Source: Planctomycetaceae bacterium (lineage in GTDB: Bacteria; Planctomycetota; Planctomycetia; Pirellulales; Thermoguttaceae). Taken from it: DNA of 25,713 nt. The DNA is taken from the NCBI GenBank assembly GCA_009776995.1, contig WRMR01000009.1, positions 1 through 25,713 of the forward strand, read 5' to 3'. Under the pieces are notes generated by a model. It searched no databases, was not told the DNA's origin, and was given only the letters and a program-made list of their open reading frames with translations. Below, piece by piece: positions 1 to 7,379 of this stretch; position 1 is the first letter of the stretch, and every line of letters starts with the position of its first letter. The position numbers and the translations under genes are program-made.

Positions 1-1
1 T

Positions 2-607
2 TATTCCGAAGGGGAATACTATCATTATGGTTCTGAACCCATCGATTCCTACAAAGGCTGGCGAATCGGAGCACCGCCGCAATTCTATCCGACGCATTCC
101 AATGCTTACTATGTCGCAGTCACCGGCAAAAGTTTTACCGGGGTTTCCTGCGTGGGAAACAGGTGCAATATCCCCCAATTTCAAGCGGAAAACAATGTTT
201 ACAAGAATCCGTTTGGCTCGGAAGTCGCTCTCTTCAAGACCAGTGAAGGTGGAATGTCGCGGATGGCCGTGGCTTGGGATATGCCGGGCTTGGGTGGAGA
301 AGTCGGGCGCGTGAGTGGTGAAAAAGGCGCGTTTTGGAGTGGACGTTTTACCGGCTTGCAGGAAGCAAGCGAATTTGTCTCCCAAATGAATTTAAAAAAA
401 CCGCCGTTGCCGCCTTCAGTGGACCCGGGCGGGCACGGAGGGTCTCACGGCTACCTTGGGAACGAATTTGTGATGTCCATTCTGGAAAACCGTAAACCTC
501 TGGTCAATATCGCCTGGGCACTGAACATGACCGTTGCCGGGATTATCGCCCACCAGTCGGCGTTGAAAGACGGCGAATTGCTCAAAATTCCGCAATATGT
601 GTTTTGA
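2..607 (+). CDS. Gfo/Idh/MocA-family oxidoreductase, C-terminal part (5' truncated)
   Basis: The reading frame is open from the window edge, so the N-terminal Rossmann NAD(P)-binding domain lies outside. About 201 residues are visible. They correspond to the C-terminal alpha/beta domain of the Gfo/Idh/MocA dehydrogenase family, which typically oxidises or rearranges sugars, inositols or other polyols. The closing segment (GGSHGYLGNEFVMS, then a helix with NIAWALNMTVAGIIAHQSAL) is the typical C-terminal stretch of the Planctomycetes members of this family, where a His near the Gly-rich turn often lies by the active site. An internal GTG at 152 is not the real start, because homologous-looking sequence continues upstream of it. 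The gene converges on the CYTH-domain gene, with 88 bp between the two stop codons. The substrate cannot be told from this fragment. Confidence 0.85.
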   Translation, partial: YSEGEYYHYGSEPIDSYKGWRIGAPPQFYPTHSNAYYVAVTGKSFTGVSCVGNRCNIPQFQAENNVYKNPFGSEVALFKTSEGGMSRMAVAWDMPGLGGEVGRVSGEKGAFWSGRFTGLQEASEFVSQMNLKKPPLPPSVDPGGHGGSHGYLGNEFVMSILENRKPLVNIAWALNMTVAGIIAHQSALKDGELLKIPQYVF

Positions 608-695
608 GCTTTTGTTGATGTTTCGATTCATTGAAACCAAAGCAAAAAGATATCCGGCTGACGCATTGGCATGATGGTTGTGAGTTCGTCGCCGG

Positions 696-1244
696 TTATT
701 TCGCTTGCGAGAGTTCAAGGTAGCTGGCCGTGATCGGCTGGACCAATCCCAGGGTTGCGGCGAGCGACTTGATGCGACGGCGGGCATCGTCGAGCTGGGC
801 TTCGCCGGCGATGGTTTCCAGTTCAATGAAATCGCCCAGCCCGTCGATGTAGTCAAGCGTCAGTTCATATTTCTGTTCCCGGTAAACGAGCCCGGCGGAA
901 CGACGCATCTTTTTCAATTCCGCCGCCACCCGGAAACCGAGTGCCTGCAACAGCCGATCCCATTGCCGGGCGGTTTTGGCATTGTCGGCCAGAAAAAGCT
1001 CGACTTCCCGACGGGTTTTGGTTTCCCGGTCAACCTTCGGGCCTTTGTACGTAATGCGGTACTCCCCGGCTCGTAACCGGATTCGCAGACATTCGTCTGT
1101 CGCGGCGAAATCCTTGACGGGATGCTGATAAAACGTGTCGTGTTCCTCAACGGCCTCACCAAAGCAAAGCCCGAACTGCTCCAGTTTTTCCAGCAGTTGC
1201 GGCATGTCGGTAATGGCGTATTTCAATTCGACTTCGTAAGACAT
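696..1244 (-). CDS. CYTH-domain protein (CyaB/thiamine-triphosphatase type)
   Basis: This 182-residue protein has the hallmarks of the CYTH tunnel fold, which binds triphosphates through metal ions. The N-terminal ExExK motif is E4-x-E6-x-K8. Later strands carry alternating charged residues (LRIRLRAG near 53-60, TYKGPK near 65-70, KTRREVE near 76-82, KMRRS near 112-116), and an acidic DYIDGLGDFIELE strand lies near 131-143. Family members are class IV adenylate cyclases, thiamine triphosphatases or inorganic triphosphatases, and sequence alone does not decide which applies. The ATG at 1244 puts ExExK at the usual place. An in-frame GTG at 1265 adds seven residues but has no better ribosome site. 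The gene follows hydF by 57 bp on the same strand and is probably the last gene of that transcription unit. Confidence 0.88.
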   Translation of the reverse strand: MSYEVELKYAITDMPQLLEKLEQFGLCFGEAVEEHDTFYQHPVKDFAATDECLRIRLRAGEYRITYKGPKVDRETKTRREVELFLADNAKTARQWDRLLQALGFRVAAELKKMRRSAGLVYREQKYELTLDYIDGLGDFIELETIAGEAQLDDARRRIKSLAATLGLVQPITASYLELSQAK

Positions 1245-1301
1245 GGATTTTTCGTACCCGTTCACGGGAATTGAAGTTCCCAGTAGTGCAGAGCAATAGC
1301 A

Positions 1302-2744
1302 TCATTTTATCGGGGAATTGTCCGGTAGTATCGTTTGAAGCCAATTTCCGTCAGTTCGCTCTGGCGGTGAATCGTCGCGAACATCGCCTTGACGTACTTG
1401 ATCAACCGTTTTCAGAATCCCGTCATTGCGCTGCGCTTCATTCCGGCTGCTGTTTTGTATCGTTGCGGTTTCCAAAAGTGTGAACTGAAACGGCTTCACC
1501 GCACGGTCGAGAATGCCGTGCATGAACGCGATGGCCAGTCCGTAATTTGTGATCGGCACACCCGCACTGCGGCAGTGCATCATGCGGCTGAGGATTTCGC
1601 GGCGGTTCCATAGACACGCGCCACAATGGATGACCAAGTCCCAGTCGGCCAGTGAATCGTTCGGGAAATTGTGTCCCTGCACGTTTTCGATATGCAAGTC
1701 GCCGACGACGTAATTGCGTAACCACGCGGGTATCTTGACCCGGCCGATGTCGTCTTCGACGGCATGATGCGTGCAGGCTTCGGCAATGAGTACGCGCGAT
1801 CCCGGCTTGAGTTGCGCAATGGCTCGGGCTCCATTGATCATCGTGGTCAGATCGCCTTTCTGCCGCGCGAACAGCACGGAAAACGAAGTCAGCGGAATCT
1901 CCGGCGGTACGATTTTCGCAACGATCTTGTACGCCTGCGAGTCGGTCACGACCAGTGACGGCGGCGGATTGAGTCGGCCAAGCGTCGCGGCCAGTTCAGC
2001 GTCCTTGCACACAACCGCCACCTGGTTGCCGTCAAGCAAATCGCGAATCGTTTGCACTTGCGGCAGAATCAGGCGGCCTTTCGGAGCTTCCCTGTCAATC
2101 GGTACAACGAGTACAACGGTCGCCCCCGGCGGAATGAGATCGGACACAATCGGCGGCGGCGAAAGTATCTCGTCCGGAACGATTTGCACAAGAGCTTCTC
2201 GCAATTGGTCAATATTAAGTTCAGAGTTCAAAGTGCAAAGTGCAAAGTGTTTTTTCTCTACACTCTGCACTCTGCACTCTGCACTCTGCACTCCAATCGT
2301 CTGCACCCACGCGATGCCGCGACGTTGCAACGATTCAAGCAACGCGGGATCAGGCTGCCCTTTGTCACTGTGATTGAACGCGACCACGAATGGTATGGTT
2401 CGCGTTTGCAGTTCGGCCACAATCTCGTCTTCGTATCCGCCCCACTGACCGGCATGGACAACGAGGATGCCGATGTCGGAACGGTCGAAGGCTTGTCGCG
2501 TCCGTTCCACCCGCAGTGCGCCGAGGTCGCCTGTATCGTCAATGCCCGCTGTATCGAGAAAAACGACCGGTCCGATGGGCAACAGTTCCATTGCCTTCTC
2601 AACCGTATCGGTGGTCGTCCCCGCCACGTCGGAAACAATCGCCACCGGCTGCCCGGCCAGGGCATTCAGCAGTGACGACTTCCCCGCGTTCCGACGCCCG
2701 AACAACCCGATATGCAACCGAAGCCCCTTCGAGGTTTTTTCCAT
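1302..2744 (-). CDS. hydF: [FeFe]-hydrogenase maturation GTPase HydF, repeat-interrupted
   Basis: HydF is the scaffold GTPase on which HydE and HydG assemble the 2Fe subcluster before transfer to the apo-hydrogenase. The N-terminal Era-like GTPase shows the P-loop GRRNAGKSS (about residues 16-24), the GTTTD switch (42-46) and DTAG (64-67). The G4 motif reads NHSD (124-127) instead of NKxD. The C-terminal cluster-binding domain has the diagnostic CxHx46HCxxC (C324, H326, H373, C374, C377). The start at 2744 has an AAGGT ribosome site. The frame runs open to 2858, but only through a dispersed repeat. Two oddities stand out. Residues 151-177 are encoded by a palindromic heptamer repeat placed where the G5 loop should be. 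About 50 residues (roughly 431-480) also extend past the normal C-terminus. HydE, HydG and the hydrogenase are not in the window. Confidence 0.9.
   Translation of the reverse strand: MEKTSKGLRLHIGLFGRRNAGKSSLLNALAGQPVAIVSDVAGTTTDTVEKAMELLPIGPVVFLDTAGIDDTGDLGALRVERTRQAFDRSDIGILVVHAGQWGGYEDEIVAELQTRTIPFVVAFNHSDKGQPDPALLESLQRRGIAWVQTIGVQSAECRVQSVEKKHFALCTLNSELNIDQLREALVQIVPDEILSPPPIVSDLIPPGATVVLVVPIDREAPKGRLILPQVQTIRDLLDGNQVAVVCKDAELAATLGRLNPPPSLVVTDSQAYKIVAKIVPPEIPLTSFSVLFARQKGDLTTMINGARAIAQLKPGSRVLIAEACTHHAVEDDIGRVKIPAWLRNYVVGDLHIENVQGHNFPNDSLADWDLVIHCGACLWNRREILSRMMHCRSAGVPITNYGLAIAFMHGILDRAVKPFQFTLLETATIQNSSRNEAQRNDGILKTVDQVRQGDVRDDSPPERTDGNWLQTILPDNSPIK
2218..2293. repeat. Palindromic heptamer repeat inside hydF
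   Basis: On the + strand the left arm is built of 7-bp units (AGTTCAG, AGTTCAA, AGTGCAA, AGTGCAA, AGTG). After a T-rich spacer (TTTTTTCTCTA), the right arm is CACTCTG repeated four times plus CACTCC. The two arms are roughly reverse complements (CACTTTG against CACTCTG units), so the block can fold into a long imperfect hairpin. It adds 27 codons (2214-2294) in frame to hydF. Similar 7-bp tandem repeats are known as STRR sequences in cyanobacteria. Relating them to this block is my inference. Confidence 0.85.
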
Positions 2745-2764
2745 CGTATGACCTTTCAATAGAT

Positions 2765-2875
2765 GTCTGAACCGTGATTTTACTATGATTTGCATGATTA
2801 CCAGGATTCTGAGGGACGATTGAAATTCAAAAATCCTGCTTATCCTGTCAATCTTCATTGAATCGTGGTTCAGAC
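2765..2875. repeat. Intercistronic element with 9-bp terminal inverted repeats (TIR element 1)
   Basis: The element begins GTCTGAACC (2765-2773) and ends with its exact reverse complement GGTTCAGAC (2867-2875). It contains CAGGATTCTGAGG and AAATCCTGCTTATCCTGTC segments typical of the dispersed CAGGAT-type repeats seen in many Planctomycetes and other environmental bacteria (from general knowledge, not searched). Its right end touches the stop codon of the DnaA-like gene (2876-2878), and its left end lies 20 bp before the hydF start. It encodes nothing recognisable, although the hydF frame reads open through it. Confidence 0.75.
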
Positions 2876-3970
2876 TTACACCATTTCCCGTATCTGCATA
2901 ATGATACCGCGCAGTTCGGCGTCGTGACCGATTTTCGATTCGATTTCTGCGGCACTGTGCGCGATGGTTGTGTGATCGCGGCCGCCGAAGTATTTACCGA
3001 TTTCCTTCAGACCGGTCCGGGTGAGCTGCCGGGCAAGGTAAATCGCAACGTTCCGTGCCCGGACGGTCGTCGATTTGCGCGACTTGCCTTTCATGTCAGC
3101 GAGTTTCAAGCCCATCTGTTTGGCCGTCGTCTTGGCAATCTTGTCGATGGTCGGCACCGTAGCGGCCGCATAACGGCGTATTGCGTCACGGGCTGTCGCA
3201 AGGTCGATCGTCTCTCTCCCGGATTCCATGAGCAGTTGTACGAGCGTCCCGAACAGTTGCGGGACGGAAAGCGGCAGTTCCTTTGCCATCGACTGATTGG
3301 CTGGAGCGGTCAAGTGCAGACCGAGTTGCTCCGCGAAATGTTTGAGCAATGCCATCCGTGTTGCCAGCCCCGGCAGGGCAATCGGCACGACCAAGCCCGC
3401 CGTCAGCCGCGCAACCAGCCGCTCGTCGGGAAACTGCTGCTGCGTCGGGAGCCGCAGAGACGTCAATACGATGGTCTGTCCGGCGTCGAGTACCGAATCA
3501 ATGGCGGTGAGCAGTTCCTCCTGAGCCGCTTTTTTCGTCACGAGCAAGTCGATGCCGTCGATGACGAGCATTTCCGATTTGCGGATTTTACCGCGAAACT
3601 CGTCGATGGTCTTGGCTTCGAGTGCCATGACGAGAGACCTTGCGAAATCATCGCCGGTGAGATACGCCCCGCGTTTCCGACGGTTCTTCTGCCGCCAGGA
3701 CTGGTAAATGCCCAACGCCAAGTGTGTCTTGCCGCTGCCGGCTGAACCGTAAAACAAGATCGGGCAGTGGGGGACACGGTTGCTTGAACCGCCTTCGGCA
3801 TGATCGTCGGAACAGCCACCGTTGAAACCGCCTTCAAGTGCCCAATGAACAGCCGCTTCGACGAGATGATTTTCCGGTCCTGCAAGAAAAGGATAGCTCA
3901 CTGCCGCCGTTGCCGTTGCGACATCAAACTGCCGACAAAGCGGTTGGCCTGCGACGGGAATGGCGAGCAT
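2876..3970 (-). CDS. Short DnaA-like AAA+ protein (domains III and IV only)
   Basis: This 364-residue protein has the DnaA AAA+ domain and the C-terminal DNA-binding domain. Visible features are the FLAGPEN entry (28-34), Walker A GSAGSGKT (75-82), Walker B LVIDG with D138, the box VII arginine finger R188 in ERLVARL, and the domain IV signature GGRDHTT (329-335) that reads DnaA boxes. Domains I and II (helicase loading and linker) are absent. The second Walker B acid is Gly139. Both sensor-II region arginines of typical DnaA (NVRELEGALNR) are replaced by P237 and Q245. It may be a second, specialised DnaA/Hda-like regulator rather than the replicative initiator. The ATG at 3970 lies 7 bp after the upstream gene's stop. 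An in-frame ATG at 4030 would overlap that gene by 53 bp. No dnaN, gyrB or DnaA-box cluster is seen nearby. Confidence 0.88.
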   Translation of the reverse strand: MLAIPVAGQPLCRQFDVATATAAVSYPFLAGPENHLVEAAVHWALEGGFNGGCSDDHAEGGSSNRVPHCPILFYGSAGSGKTHLALGIYQSWRQKNRRKRGAYLTGDDFARSLVMALEAKTIDEFRGKIRKSEMLVIDGIDLLVTKKAAQEELLTAIDSVLDAGQTIVLTSLRLPTQQQFPDERLVARLTAGLVVPIALPGLATRMALLKHFAEQLGLHLTAPANQSMAKELPLSVPQLFGTLVQLLMESGRETIDLATARDAIRRYAAATVPTIDKIAKTTAKQMGLKLADMKGKSRKSTTVRARNVAIYLARQLTRTGLKEIGKYFGGRDHTTIAHSAAEIESKIGHDAELRGIIMQIREMV

Positions 3971-3977
3971 TGTGGCA

Positions 3978-5129
3978 CTAAAACATTTCCGCCAGTTTTT
4001 CGGCGATTTCATGGATGCTGTGCGTGACATGCAGCACTTTGCCGTCTTTGCCGACCAGCACGAACGTCGGGTAGCCCGGAATGCCGTAAAACGTCGAATA
4101 GTCGGTCAATTCCGCTTCCTTCGAAAGGATGACCGACGCGACATGCCACGGGTGAGGCGACTGCTCTTCAAATTGCTTCAAATCGTCTAAGTCCTGGTCA
4201 CAACTGTACGCGATCAGCTCGAAACCCTTGTCATGGTACTTGTCATACAACTGTTTCATCGTCGGGATGGACATCAGGCACGGACCACACCAGGTGGCCC
4301 AGAAATCGACCAGCACGACCTTGTCGCGAAAGTCCTTGATGTCCAGTTTTTTCCCGTCGAGCAGAACGCACTGAAATTCGATTTCTCTTCCCGGCAATTC
4401 GGCAAACCGCAACAAACCCTCCATCATTGCGAGCACTTCCTTCGCTTCATCGGCGTCGGTTTTTTCAAGAATCGGCTTGAGTTCGGCAATGACAAATTTC
4501 TGTAGTCCCTCTTTGCCGTTCTCGTCAAGCATTTCGCCCACTTGCAGGAGCATCATGGGGAGCATGGCGTAATCCGATTGAAATTCATTTGCGGTAAGAA
4601 AGGTTTTGGCGTCTTCAAGATATTGTTTGAAGTCTTTGATATGATCGCCTTCCTCACCCAACCGGGCGGCACGGACGATTTTTGAGATTTTCAACTGGAA
4701 GACCATCATTTGAGCCTGGTACAAAACATCACTTTTGATTTCCGCCAGTTCTTTCTGATAGGCTTCGACATTCGTGAGGGCTTTGTCGAGGTCATTTCGT
4801 GCGTCCATAGCGATGACCTGCAATTGGATTTCCCGGGCAGTGTCTTTTTGCTCTTGAGAAGCTTCATCCCGTTTGAGCATCAGCCCGGCAATGGTTTGCA
4901 ACGCGGCGTTCCGTTTTTCCATGTAGGCCGTGGCCTGTTCCTGCGTTGTAATCCCTTCCGGCCTGTGAGTCATCATGGCCATGAGCCGCTCTTCCAATTG
5001 ATCGGCGGTCGCATCGGCGGGAATAGTGAACAGGTCATCAGTGGACATGGGTTCCTGTGCCGAAGCACATCCAGCCAAGACGCAGGAAATCACAGTCAAC
5101 ATTGCGAGGAAAAGAATCGTTTTTTTCAT
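3978..5129 (-). CDS. TlpA-like thioredoxin-fold lipoprotein
   Basis: The 383-residue product starts with a lipoprotein signal: MKK, a hydrophobic stretch, and lipobox LAGC with Cys21. A long helical, Glu/Lys/Met-rich region of about 220 residues follows. The C-terminus (about 245-383) is a TlpA/ResA thioredoxin domain with WCGPC (280-284) in FWATWCGPC and the cis-Pro loop GIPGYPTF (P354). Such proteins reduce or isomerise disulfides outside the cytoplasmic membrane, for example during cytochrome c maturation. The helical N-terminal half has no family I recognise and may be a partner-binding module. The ATG at 5129 was chosen because it opens the signal peptide. The frame continues to 5168 but overlaps the DUF1573 gene. 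The gene lies 35 bp after the DUF1573 gene and 7 bp before the DnaA-like gene, so the three are probably cotranscribed. Confidence 0.88.
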   Translation of the reverse strand: MKKTILFLAMLTVISCVLAGCASAQEPMSTDDLFTIPADATADQLEERLMAMMTHRPEGITTQEQATAYMEKRNAALQTIAGLMLKRDEASQEQKDTAREIQLQVIAMDARNDLDKALTNVEAYQKELAEIKSDVLYQAQMMVFQLKISKIVRAARLGEEGDHIKDFKQYLEDAKTFLTANEFQSDYAMLPMMLLQVGEMLDENGKEGLQKFVIAELKPILEKTDADEAKEVLAMMEGLLRFAELPGREIEFQCVLLDGKKLDIKDFRDKVVLVDFWATWCGPCLMSIPTMKQLYDKYHDKGFELIAYSCDQDLDDLKQFEEQSPHPWHVASVILSKEAELTDYSTFYGIPGYPTFVLVGKDGKVLHVTHSIHEIAEKLAEMF

Positions 5130-5160
5130 GGGATTGCTTTCTAGTTGTGAAAAATAAATA

Positions 5161-5188
5161 CTGGTCACTGGCCACTGGTCACTGGTTC
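5161..5188. repeat. CTGGTCA-type heptamer tandem repeat
   Basis: Four 7-bp units lie in tandem: CTGGTCA, CTGGCCA, CTGGTCA, CTGGTTC. The array overlaps the last codons and stop of the DUF1573 gene, whose C-terminus PVTSGQ is read from the repeat. It also fills most of the gap before the TlpA-like gene. Confidence 0.75.
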
Positions 5189-6394
5189 CTGCACCACGTA
5201 TTCAACGGGTATGCGTATCGTTGCAATGGCGGGGATGTTCGATTCCAACACAATGGCCGACGGGTTATCCGCGTCGTTGACATCCGAAGCACCGAGGTTG
5301 GCGTCGGCGGGAATTTCAATGGTCACCTGCTGAATGTTGTTGCCTTCCTGCGCGGCAATAAGACTTCCCAGTGTCACGTTAAGCCATTCGGGATTTTTCG
5401 ACTCGACCTTGAATTCCGGCGTGACATCATCGGGTGCCTTGAATCGCAACAACAATTGCTTTTGAACCGGTGTGCCGCGAAAAGCCGTTCCCAAGTCCAG
5501 GACGCCGGTTTTTTCGTTATAGTCGCGGCTGGTGATCGCGAGACTGCCGAGAACCTGACCGTTGACCGGGATCGTCATTTCCGGCTCCAGGTCGGAATCG
5601 GAACGCACGATGAGCTTGTTCTTGAAATGCCCGATTTGCATCCCTGGCTTGAGCGTGACAGTCACGTCGTAAACCGCTTTCGCCGATTTGAGCAGGTTGA
5701 CTTTGAGATTCTCTTCCGTCAATTCCGACTTGACAAAGGTTGCGGCAAAATGTTCAGGATCATCACTGGTAATCTCACGAATGGCAACTTCTTTTTCTTT
5801 ATCAAAGAAATAGATACGGGTTTGGTTCGATGCTTCCTGCCCGGAAAACGCGTTGATCTGCACCGGGTTCGGCTGTGCGATGATGGGAACGGAATACACT
5901 CCTTCGACAAAAAGCTGGAATCGCGGTCGGGCCGGGTCGTTCGTTCCGATTTCAACGCCCTGGCGATAGCTTCCGCCGGCATTGTTCGGTTTCCATTTCA
6001 TCGTGACCCTGGCGTCTTGGCTGGGCGGAACACTCCTGCGCGACAAATCAACACTCGTGCAGGAACACGATTTATTGAGGACTTCAAGCGTCAGGCTGCT
6101 GTCGCCGGTATTGCGAATGGTGAAGGTGTGTTCGCCGGTTTGCTCTTTTTCAAACACACCGAAGTCATACGTTTCCAAATCAATGGCAACCGTCGGATGC
6201 GGCTTGGTCGAATCCATGACGGGTTGGTCTTCCGGCTCTGGTTCATCGGACCGGTTGGCCGCTTTTTTGGCAAGGTATTCTTTTTCCTGCTCCAGCGAGT
6301 AGGGATACTCGTTTGCAAGACGATCCCCCGCAATATAGCCGAAAACACCGCCGATAATGAGAGCGGAAACAATAATCGAGATGATTGTTCGCAT
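5165..6394 (-). CDS. Membrane-anchored DUF1573-domain protein
   Basis: The 409-residue protein has an uncleaved N-terminal anchor (about residues 4-22, IISIIVSALIIGGVFGY) and a charged linker. A DUF1573 Ig-like domain follows (about 67-160), with the characteristic FxIRNTG and KSCSCTSV segments (C110, C112). The rest (about 170-405) consists of further beta-sandwich domains. DUF1573 proteins are extracytoplasmic and common in Planctomycetes and Bacteroidetes. Their molecular role is not established. The position next to a thiol-disulfide lipoprotein and the CxC pair make a redox partnership possible, but that is inference. The last residues are encoded by a heptamer repeat that seems to have replaced the original 3' end. 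The ATG at 6394 lacks a clear ribosome site. Confidence 0.87.
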   Translation of the reverse strand: MRTIISIIVSALIIGGVFGYIAGDRLANEYPYSLEQEKEYLAKKAANRSDEPEPEDQPVMDSTKPHPTVAIDLETYDFGVFEKEQTGEHTFTIRNTGDSSLTLEVLNKSCSCTSVDLSRRSVPPSQDARVTMKWKPNNAGGSYRQGVEIGTNDPARPRFQLFVEGVYSVPIIAQPNPVQINAFSGQEASNQTRIYFFDKEKEVAIREITSDDPEHFAATFVKSELTEENLKVNLLKSAKAVYDVTVTLKPGMQIGHFKNKLIVRSDSDLEPEMTIPVNGQVLGSLAITSRDYNEKTGVLDLGTAFRGTPVQKQLLLRFKAPDDVTPEFKVESKNPEWLNVTLGSLIAAQEGNNIQQVTIEIPADANLGASDVNDADNPSAIVLESNIPAIATIRIPVEYVVQEPVTSGQ

Positions 6395-6427
6395 GATAAT
6401 GACCCAATTGCGCTTTTATATATCAGT

Positions 6428-6571
6428 CACGGATTGACACAGATTATCACGGATGGGTTGAAACACAAATTCAACCTTTTCCGGTAGTACTTCACCAAGC
6501 CTGAAATTGTGTTTTTTGTGCTGGGTTCCTGGCAGAAAAAAAAATCTGTGTTTCATCTGTGAAAATCCGTG
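6428..6571. repeat. Intercistronic element with 17-bp imperfect terminal inverted repeats (TIR element 2)
   Basis: The left end CACGGATTGACACAGAT (6428-6444) matches the reverse complement of the right end ATCTGTGAAAATCCGTG (6555-6571) at 15 of 17 positions. It belongs to the CACGGATT-CACAGAT style of dispersed repeat (general knowledge, not searched). The right end comes within one base of the hemD stop codon (6573-6575). The left end is 33 bp before the DUF1573 gene start. The interior is AT-rich and non-coding. Confidence 0.72.
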
Positions 6572-6572
6572 G

Positions 6573-7346
6573 TTAAAAACCAATAACAGCATTCACCAAC
6601 GCGGGTAGCGTTGCCCCGACTGCTTCGACCGTCGGTGGAAAGCCGCACTCCGTCAATGTTTGCGACGTGATCGGACTGATACTTGCGAGTTTCGTGTGCC
6701 GCAAATCATCGCCGAACATCCGCACCAACGACCGCCCGATGGCCGAACTGGTCACGGTGACCCAATGTATTTTACCACATTGCACCAAAGATGCAATTTG
6801 CGGTGACAGGGTGGTCAAATCGACACTTTGATAAACGCACACTTGTTCAACCGTGGCACCAAGCCGTACAAGTTCATCGGGCAACAACGTCCGGCCACGA
6901 TTGCCGCGCACCAGCAAAACCCGCTTGCCCGCAATCTGTTGCCCGGTCAAAAGGGCAATGATTCCTTCGGCGTCATAACGTTCCGATGGAAGCAGTACAT
7001 CCTTAACCCCATACCTGGCCAAAGTTTCCGAAGTTCCCAAACCGGTTGCGACGATCAGAGGAAGATTTCCTGCGTTTTTTTCAAAATTCTCCCGCAAGAC
7101 TACTTTCACCCGTTCAAAAAACGAATGCACCCCGTTGGAACTGGCAAAAATCAGAATGTCGTACTCAAAAATCGTTGTAATTGCCTCATCAACACTGCGC
7201 CAATCCGATGGTGGCAATATTTCGATGGTCGGTTGAAGGAAAACCGTTGCGCCTTGTTCCTCAAACAACCGTTTTAGCTCATCACACTGATGAACGGGTC
7301 GTGTCAGGAGGATATTTTGATTGAAAAGCGGTAAATTTTCCGGCAT
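6573..7346 (-). CDS. hemD: Uroporphyrinogen-III synthase HemD
   Basis: The 257-residue length and two-lobed pattern fit HemD, which cyclises hydroxymethylbilane to uroporphyrinogen III with inversion of ring D in cytosolic heme/tetrapyrrole synthesis. The N-terminal LLTRP opening, FASSNGVHSFF near residues 67-77, VATGLGTSETL near 99-109, the DAEGIIALL segment, KRVLLVRGNRGRTLLPDELVRLGA, and the TVTSSAIG segment in the second lobe are typical. HemD diverges strongly between species, so the call rests on this set of motifs and on length. The ATG at 7346 follows the preceding gene's stop by 33 bp, and this gap contains a perfect short palindrome. No other hem gene is in the window. Confidence 0.9.
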   Translation of the reverse strand: MPENLPLFNQNILLTRPVHQCDELKRLFEEQGATVFLQPTIEILPPSDWRSVDEAITTIFEYDILIFASSNGVHSFFERVKVVLRENFEKNAGNLPLIVATGLGTSETLARYGVKDVLLPSERYDAEGIIALLTGQQIAGKRVLLVRGNRGRTLLPDELVRLGATVEQVCVYQSVDLTTLSPQIASLVQCGKIHWVTVTSSAIGRSLVRMFGDDLRHTKLASISPITSQTLTECGFPPTVEAVGATLPALVNAVIGF

Positions 7347-7356
7347 TTTGTTGGGC

Positions 7357-7371
7357 GATCACGCCGTGACC
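7357..7371. repeat. Small palindrome GGTCACG-G-CGTGATC (copy 1)
   Basis: On the minus strand this reads GGTCACG G CGTGATC, a near-perfect palindrome in the gap between the 145-residue gene and hemD, 10 bp before the hemD start. An almost identical sequence lies at 17743-17757 in another intercistronic gap. Confidence 0.6.
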
Positions 7372-7379
7372 GCCGTTAA

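Noticed and set aside
2745..2858. N-terminal extension of hydF to 2858
   Set aside because: The extra 38 codons are read from TIR element 1. The ATG at 2744 has an AAGGT ribosome site, and the GTPase domain begins shortly after it.
3971..4200. Replication origin next to the DnaA-like gene
   Set aside because: The upstream DNA is the coding end of the TlpA-like gene. No DnaA-box cluster or AT-rich unwinding region is seen.
5057..6487. Long + strand open frame (476 codons)
   Set aside because: It is antisense to the DUF1573 gene and the TlpA signal region and runs through repeat DNA. The minus-strand genes have clear domains, and this frame has none.
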